The notes beneath the pieces were generated by a model that worked only from the letters and a program-made list of their open reading frames with translations, made no database searches and was not told the DNA's origin. Both the position numbers and the translations under genes were made by a program. This document shows positions 23,838 through 24,406 of a DNA stretch of 24,406 nucleotides, piece by piece; the first letter of the stretch is position 1, and each line of letters opens with the position of its first letter. Origin of the DNA: a virus; the IMG/VR virus record IMGVR_UViG_3300034198_005655, positions 1 to 24,406 of that record; one strand, 5' to 3'.

Positions 23838-24040
23838 ATAAAGAAAACTTCTTCGATATTAGACTATTCGTACCATGGGCCAAAATCCTCTGGTCTTACG
23901 CTTTCTGGCCGTTGGTGGCCTTTTGCATTGGTCTATTTATAGGAGCCACGGACGCCGAATCACGGATCACGTCCGACTGCAAGTTTGCACAAGCGTTCCG
24001 CGTCTCATCTCAAGCGTTTACTTGTCAAAGGAAAATATGA
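23834..24040 (+). CDS. small single-pass membrane protein with two cysteines
   Basis: A 68-aa protein. The cytoplasmic-looking N-terminus (MNKENFFDIRLFVPWAK) is followed by a hydrophobic segment at about 18-38 (ILWSYAFWPLVAFCIGLFIG). The short polar tail TSDCKFAQAFRVSSQAFTCQ has two Cys 15 residues apart that could form a disulphide if the tail is periplasmic. The GTG start at 23834 is supported by AAAAGGAAAAG upstream and the GTGA overlap. Its stop overlaps the next start (ATGA). A host envelope role (superinfection exclusion, lysis accessory) is possible but unproven. Confidence 0.6.
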   Translation: MNKENFFDIRLFVPWAKILWSYAFWPLVAFCIGLFIGATDAESRITSDCKFAQAFRVSSQAFTCQRKI

Positions 24041-24258
24041 TGAAAGCATTTCCGGGTAACAGATTTGAAGGTATGGAGTTGCGGGACTACTTTGCTGCTA
24101 GAGCTATGCAAGTACGTATGCCACAGATAAGAGAGATGTTTATTGATGGGACATTTGAAGATTGGGATAACGAAGCAATACCTTCACTTGCTAAAGACGC
24201 ATATGCCATTGCTGACGCGATGATGAAAGCACGAGAAATTAAAAATGAAACCACTTGA
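24037..24258 (+). CDS. small conserved phage protein
   Basis: A 73-aa protein beginning MMKAFPGNRFEGMELRDYFA and ending ALAKDAYAIADAMMKARE-like (here SLAKDAYAIADAMMKAREIK). The 'GMELRDYFAARAM...AYAIADAMMKAR' pattern is familiar from short proteins of many tailed phages and prophages, always of unknown function. AAAGGA (24027-24032) precedes two adjacent in-frame ATGs, 24037 and 24040; the first overlaps the upstream stop as ATGA, the second has the better spacing. Its end overlaps the next gene by 14 bp. Confidence 0.68.
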   Translation: MMKAFPGNRFEGMELRDYFAARAMQVRMPQIREMFIDGTFEDWDNEAIPSLAKDAYAIADAMMKAREIKNETT

Positions 24259-24406
24259 GATTTTAGCCGTTGCGTTCTACATAACCATAGCCCTGTTCTC
24301 TTTGTGGTACGGCGCAAAAGTTATTTCAGGAGAGCGGCAGATCATGTGTGGCGTAGCAGAGATTAATCCAGACTTCAGCGCAGCCGACCGCCTGCGCTGC
24401 AAACAA
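24245..24406 (+). CDS. partial membrane protein running off the window
   Basis: An open frame of 54 codons with no stop before the window ends. It starts MKPLEILAVAFYITIALFSL, so residues about 5-24 form one membrane span. The tail MCGVAEINPDFSAADRLRC places two Cys 17 residues apart, closely like the tail of the membrane protein two genes earlier. The ATG overlaps the end of the preceding gene by 14 bp. A small host-envelope protein is likely; the family is not recognised and the C-terminus is missing. Confidence 0.6.
   Translation, partial: MKPLEILAVAFYITIALFSLWYGAKVISGERQIMCGVAEINPDFSAADRLRCKQ

Noticed and set aside
1-24406. CRISPR array, insertion sequence, integrase or attachment site
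   Set aside because: No regularly spaced repeats, transposase, integrase motifs or terminal inverted repeats were seen anywhere in the window.

Overview
The window is part of a tailed-phage genome (or a closely related prophage or metagenomic phage contig). Genes are tightly packed and mostly on the + strand, and start/stop codons overlap (TAATG or ATGA) at most junctions. No bacterial housekeeping gene, rRNA, tRNA, integrase or CRISPR array is visible. The large glycine/alanine/glutamine-rich virion-type proteins without an obvious long-tail gene set, together with a T7-sized family A DNA polymerase, suggest a podovirus-like phage. The small conserved genes recall uncultured aquatic phages. 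The host cannot be named from this sequence. Terminase, portal and major capsid genes are not in the window and presumably lie to its left.

Layout. (1) 1-13752, + strand: late virion module. It starts with a small basic protein and a cysteine-rich protein. A large beta-rich head/tail accessory protein follows, then a fibre-like protein with a reusable N-terminal anchor and a small beta protein. Next come four long low-complexity proteins (685, 375, 702 and 1113 aa) that look like internal virion or DNA-ejection proteins, and a lysine-rich 230-aa protein. A structured 84-bp intergenic segment with a good sigma70-like promoter candidate divides this module at about 4.31-4.41 kb. (2) 13733-15864, - strand: a two-gene cassette of a SNF2-type helicase and a RecB-like PD-(D/E)XK nuclease, overlapping by 13 bp. 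(3) 15865-15947: divergent promoter region with a perfect 10-bp palindrome. (4) 15948-22804, + strand: DNA replication module with two small conserved proteins, a possible ssDNA-binding or replication accessory protein, an intrinsic terminator, an archaeo-eukaryotic-type primase (TOTE/PrimPol-like), a small protein, a UvrD/Rep-type SF1 helicase and a family A DNA polymerase with 3'-5' exonuclease. (5) 22805-24406, + strand: a second promoter, then an AT-hook protein and a string of small genes including two single-pass membrane proteins. The last gene runs off the window.

How it works together. The polymerase, AEP-type primase, SF1 helicase and candidate ssDNA-binding protein could form a compact replisome that replaces the T7-type primase-helicase (gp4), of which there is no trace here. 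The SNF2 helicase and RecB-like nuclease would supply end resection, recombination or host-DNA breakdown. The most interesting points are this hybrid replisome, the leucine at the O-helix selector position of the polymerase, the bidirectional palindromic promoter, the folded intergenic element at 4.34-4.39 kb and a Gly-Gly motif recurring across the internal virion proteins.
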